64,000 nt of DNA from Brumimicrobium sp964585545. Its GTDB lineage: Bacteria; Bacteroidota; Bacteroidia; Flavobacteriales_D; Crocinitomicaceae. Position numbers and translations under genes: made by a program. Positions 62,234 through 64,000 of the stretch are shown piece after piece. The stretch is from the NCBI GenBank assembly GCA_964585545.1, contig CAZPDT010000011.1, positions 57,732 to 121,731 on the forward strand. Reading direction: 5' to 3'. The first letter of the stretch is position 1; the number at the start of each line of letters is the position of its first letter. The notes under the pieces were generated by a model. That model searched no databases, was not told the DNA's origin, and was given only the letters and a program-made list of their open reading frames with translations.

Positions 62234-62390
62234 CTAAATAATTTACACTTCCAGATTTGACGTTTTAAAGGTCTTTATATTTTTTCTTTCATGTATTATT
62301 GAAGTAGGTTAAAGTCACAAAATAATTCATTCAAATACTTGTAATTTATCAAATAAAATCATTATCTTTAGCGCTTAAACTACTAAAGAT

Positions 62391-64000
62391 ATGAAATTTA
62401 GAATTGCAATTGTGCTTATGTCATTGGTATATAGTGGTATAAGCTGTTTCTCCCAAACCTTTACGAATTCATCAAGCCATAATTTTACAAATTCAACTCC
62501 ATATACTACGACGTATAGTGTCACTGGTGTAGCACCAGGAAAGGTGTTGAGACAAGTTACTTTGAGATTTGGTGATGGAGCAATGTACTCAGCAGATATT
62601 CGTAAAACAACCATTACTCTAAAAGATCCTTCAGGAAATATTATAACATTGATGGATCCTGCTAATTTCTCCAATTCCACTTTTGGAGATGCAGACAGAA
62701 GATACATGAACATCACCTTACGAGATCATTCTTCTTTATATACCCCAGCACAATGGGTTTCAGCTACTGGAAATACCCTCTCTAATGCCTATCCGTTTAA
62801 TTATGGATATTGGAAGTCGGTAGGTAGCTACTCTAGCTTTTCAGCACCAAATAATGGTACGTGGGAACTCGAAATTACGCATACCTCAGGAAGTTCCTAT
62901 GCGAGAAAATATATAAGCTCTGAACTGGTCTTTGGCGATGCTTTTAATTATAAAGATATTCGTACAACTAAGCCCAATCAATCGTGTGCGACTAAACAGT
63001 GTATAGAAACGGGTACTGTTTATTTAGGCACCAATAGTGGATATCCGAATGGACAACCAAATATTCCACTTAATGTAGGAAGTTGTACTATGTGGAATGC
63101 TGCCCAGAACAACTCTGCTTGGTTTTATTTTACAGCTTCAGCATCAACAGTAGATCTTTCAGTTTCTGGAATGTCTCAGAAAATAGAGTCGGTTGTTGCC
63201 GTTTCATCAGATTGTAATAACTATACCCTAGCTAATGGTGGATGCCCATCAACGATGTATAACTCTTCTCCTAATTTCACTCAATATTATAAACAAAATT
63301 ATGCTGGAGGTTATTCACAAAATCATGCATACCATCTGACTGGATTAACACCCGGACAAGAGTATATTCTTATTCTTGATGGTTTAGATGGTACTCCTCC
63401 TACTGAATCGAACTTCTATATTGAAATAGAAAGTGGTGCCGATGGAGGGTGTTGTCCAATTATTGATTTGACCGTTTCAACGACAAAAACAAGTTGTACA
63501 GGAAGTACAGGTACAATATCGATAACTCCAGGAGGTGGAGCAAGTCCTTATACTTATGATTTTGATGATGGAAATGGCTTTGTTTCTTCTAATTCAGTTA
63601 ATGGATTGGCAGCGGGAACTTATAATGTAGTTGTAAAAGACAAAAATGGCTGTGATAGAGATACAACAATTACAATCGAGACCAGTACTCCACCTGTAAT
63701 TGATAATATTGCTATTACTGATCCATCATGTGGAGCTTCTGATGGAGAAGTTGTTGTTACCGCATCTGGAGGCACAGGAACATTACATTACAGCATAGAT
63801 GGAGGAACCACCACCCAGTCAGGAGGAACTTTTAGTAATTTAGCAGCTGGAAGTATTACAATTACAGTAATTGATGATAATGGTTGTCAGATAGACAATT
63901 TAATTTCTTTAAGCTCAATTGCTGGTCCTTCAATTGACAATTTTGATATCACACCTCCCACTTGTGCTACTTCTTGTGATGGAGAGATTACAGCCGTAGT
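62391..64000 (+). CDS. Large secreted adhesin-like protein with SprB repeats (3' end outside the window)
   Basis: The frame is open from ATG 62391 to the end, at least 536 residues. After a signal sequence (FRIAIVLMSLVYSGISCFSQ) comes a region with VAPGKVLRQVTLRFGDG and NNSAWFYFTASAS, similar to N-terminal parts of Bacteroidota surface proteins. At least three SprB-like repeats follow from about residue 365 (CTGSTGTISITPGGGASPY, CGASDGEVVVTASGGTG, CATSCDGEITAV). A gliding-type C-terminal signal would be expected beyond the window. It is likely another type IX substrate for the upstream PorP/SprF pair. Confidence 0.85.
   Translation, partial: MKFRIAIVLMSLVYSGISCFSQTFTNSSSHNFTNSTPYTTTYSVTGVAPGKVLRQVTLRFGDGAMYSADIRKTTITLKDPSGNIITLMDPANFSNSTFGDADRRYMNITLRDHSSLYTPAQWVSATGNTLSNAYPFNYGYWKSVGSYSSFSAPNNGTWELEITHTSGSSYARKYISSELVFGDAFNYKDIRTTKPNQSCATKQCIETGTVYLGTNSGYPNGQPNIPLNVGSCTMWNAAQNNSAWFYFTASASTVDLSVSGMSQKIESVVAVSSDCNNYTLANGGCPSTMYNSSPNFTQYYKQNYAGGYSQNHAYHLTGLTPGQEYILILDGLDGTPPTESNFYIEIESGADGGCCPIIDLTVSTTKTSCTGSTGTISITPGGGASPYTYDFDDGNGFVSSNSVNGLAAGTYNVVVKDKNGCDRDTTITIETSTPPVIDNIAITDPSCGASDGEVVVTASGGTGTLHYSIDGGTTTQSGGTFSNLAAGSITITVIDDNGCQIDNLISLSSIAGPSIDNFDITPPTCATSCDGEITAV

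Larger units (their letters stand above)
61934..62390. other. Intergenic region with repeats between PorP copy 2 and the adhesin gene
   Basis: The 457 bases contain the right IS-end-like repeat, a hairpin (TTTGACCT/AGGTCAAA, 62076-62099) that may be a weak terminator, and a 127-bp inverted-repeat element. A near-consensus -7 element (TATCTTTA, 62363-62370) lies before the next gene. No protein-like frame is present. Confidence 0.65.

Noticed and set aside
62375..62716. 113-codon reverse frame at the beginning of the adhesin gene
   Set aside because: It is antisense to a better frame with signal sequence and SprB repeats that runs to the window end.
58824..64000. Tandem repeats in surface-protein genes considered as a CRISPR-like array
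   Set aside because: The repeats are protein-level SprB repeats, with variable DNA and no regular spacers. No CRISPR array or cas gene was seen in the window.

Overview
The window is an AT-rich chromosomal segment of a Bacteroidota member, most likely Flavobacteriales close to the Crocinitomicaceae/Cryomorphaceae group. Several independent signs support this. There are two PorP/SprF-family type IX secretion proteins, secreted proteins with SprB repeats and a gliding-motility-type C-terminal domain, and the conserved Bacteroidota orders rpmB-rpmG-DUF4295-ftsY and rsfS-ftsH-DUF2007-cdsA-psd. Many upstream regions carry the Bacteroidota -7 promoter element TAnnTTTG, and Shine-Dalgarno sites are rare. 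The genus is inference.

Layout. 1-8.1 kb: the 3' part of secA, a reverse-strand group (pyrophosphatase, 5'-nucleotidase, hydrolase), then rsfS, ftsH and phospholipid synthesis genes (cdsA, psd-type decarboxylase). 8.1-20.4 kb: acyltransferases, a metal/cobalamin-type binding protein, a cystathionine beta-synthase type enzyme, clpB, an FGE-sulfatase-like exported protein, an HSDR_N nuclease-like protein, an OmpA lipoprotein, an LpxL-like acyltransferase, an M42 peptidase and yigZ. 20.5-34.4 kb: lipoproteins, a glycosyltransferase, the ribosomal-protein/ftsY cluster, FKBP and cyclophilin isomerases, bshC (bacillithiol) and rpsO-pnp. 34.5-46.3 kb: a PorP/SprF protein, tilS, a short form of carB, tRNA-Asp, lipoproteins and an internally deleted IS3 element.

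46.4-55.9 kb is the accessory region. A type III restriction-modification system has its mod and res genes separated by an Abi_2/HEPN gene. It is followed by a DUF91/DUF5655 nuclease-like gene and a HipA-like kinase / DUF3037-like pair. At the edges lie a membrane-protein gene with an in-frame amber codon and a cysteine-rich mini-ORF without a normal start. 55.9-58.7 kb holds metabolic genes and a 5'-truncated haem-protein gene. 58.7-64 kb holds secreted type IX substrates and a second PorP/SprF gene, flanked by inverted copies of a short IS-end-like sequence.

The most unusual things are: conserved genes (rsfS, yigZ) whose homologous N-termini start upstream of any ATG/GTG/TTG, with ATA as the best candidate start in both; a MITE-like 174-bp element with 15-bp terminal inverted repeats and relatives nearby; a second, unrelated 127-bp inverted-repeat element; the embedded Abi gene in the type III system; and inverted repeats bracketing the type IX adhesin locus and abutting a truncated gene. 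All family calls come from reading the sequence; no database search was run.
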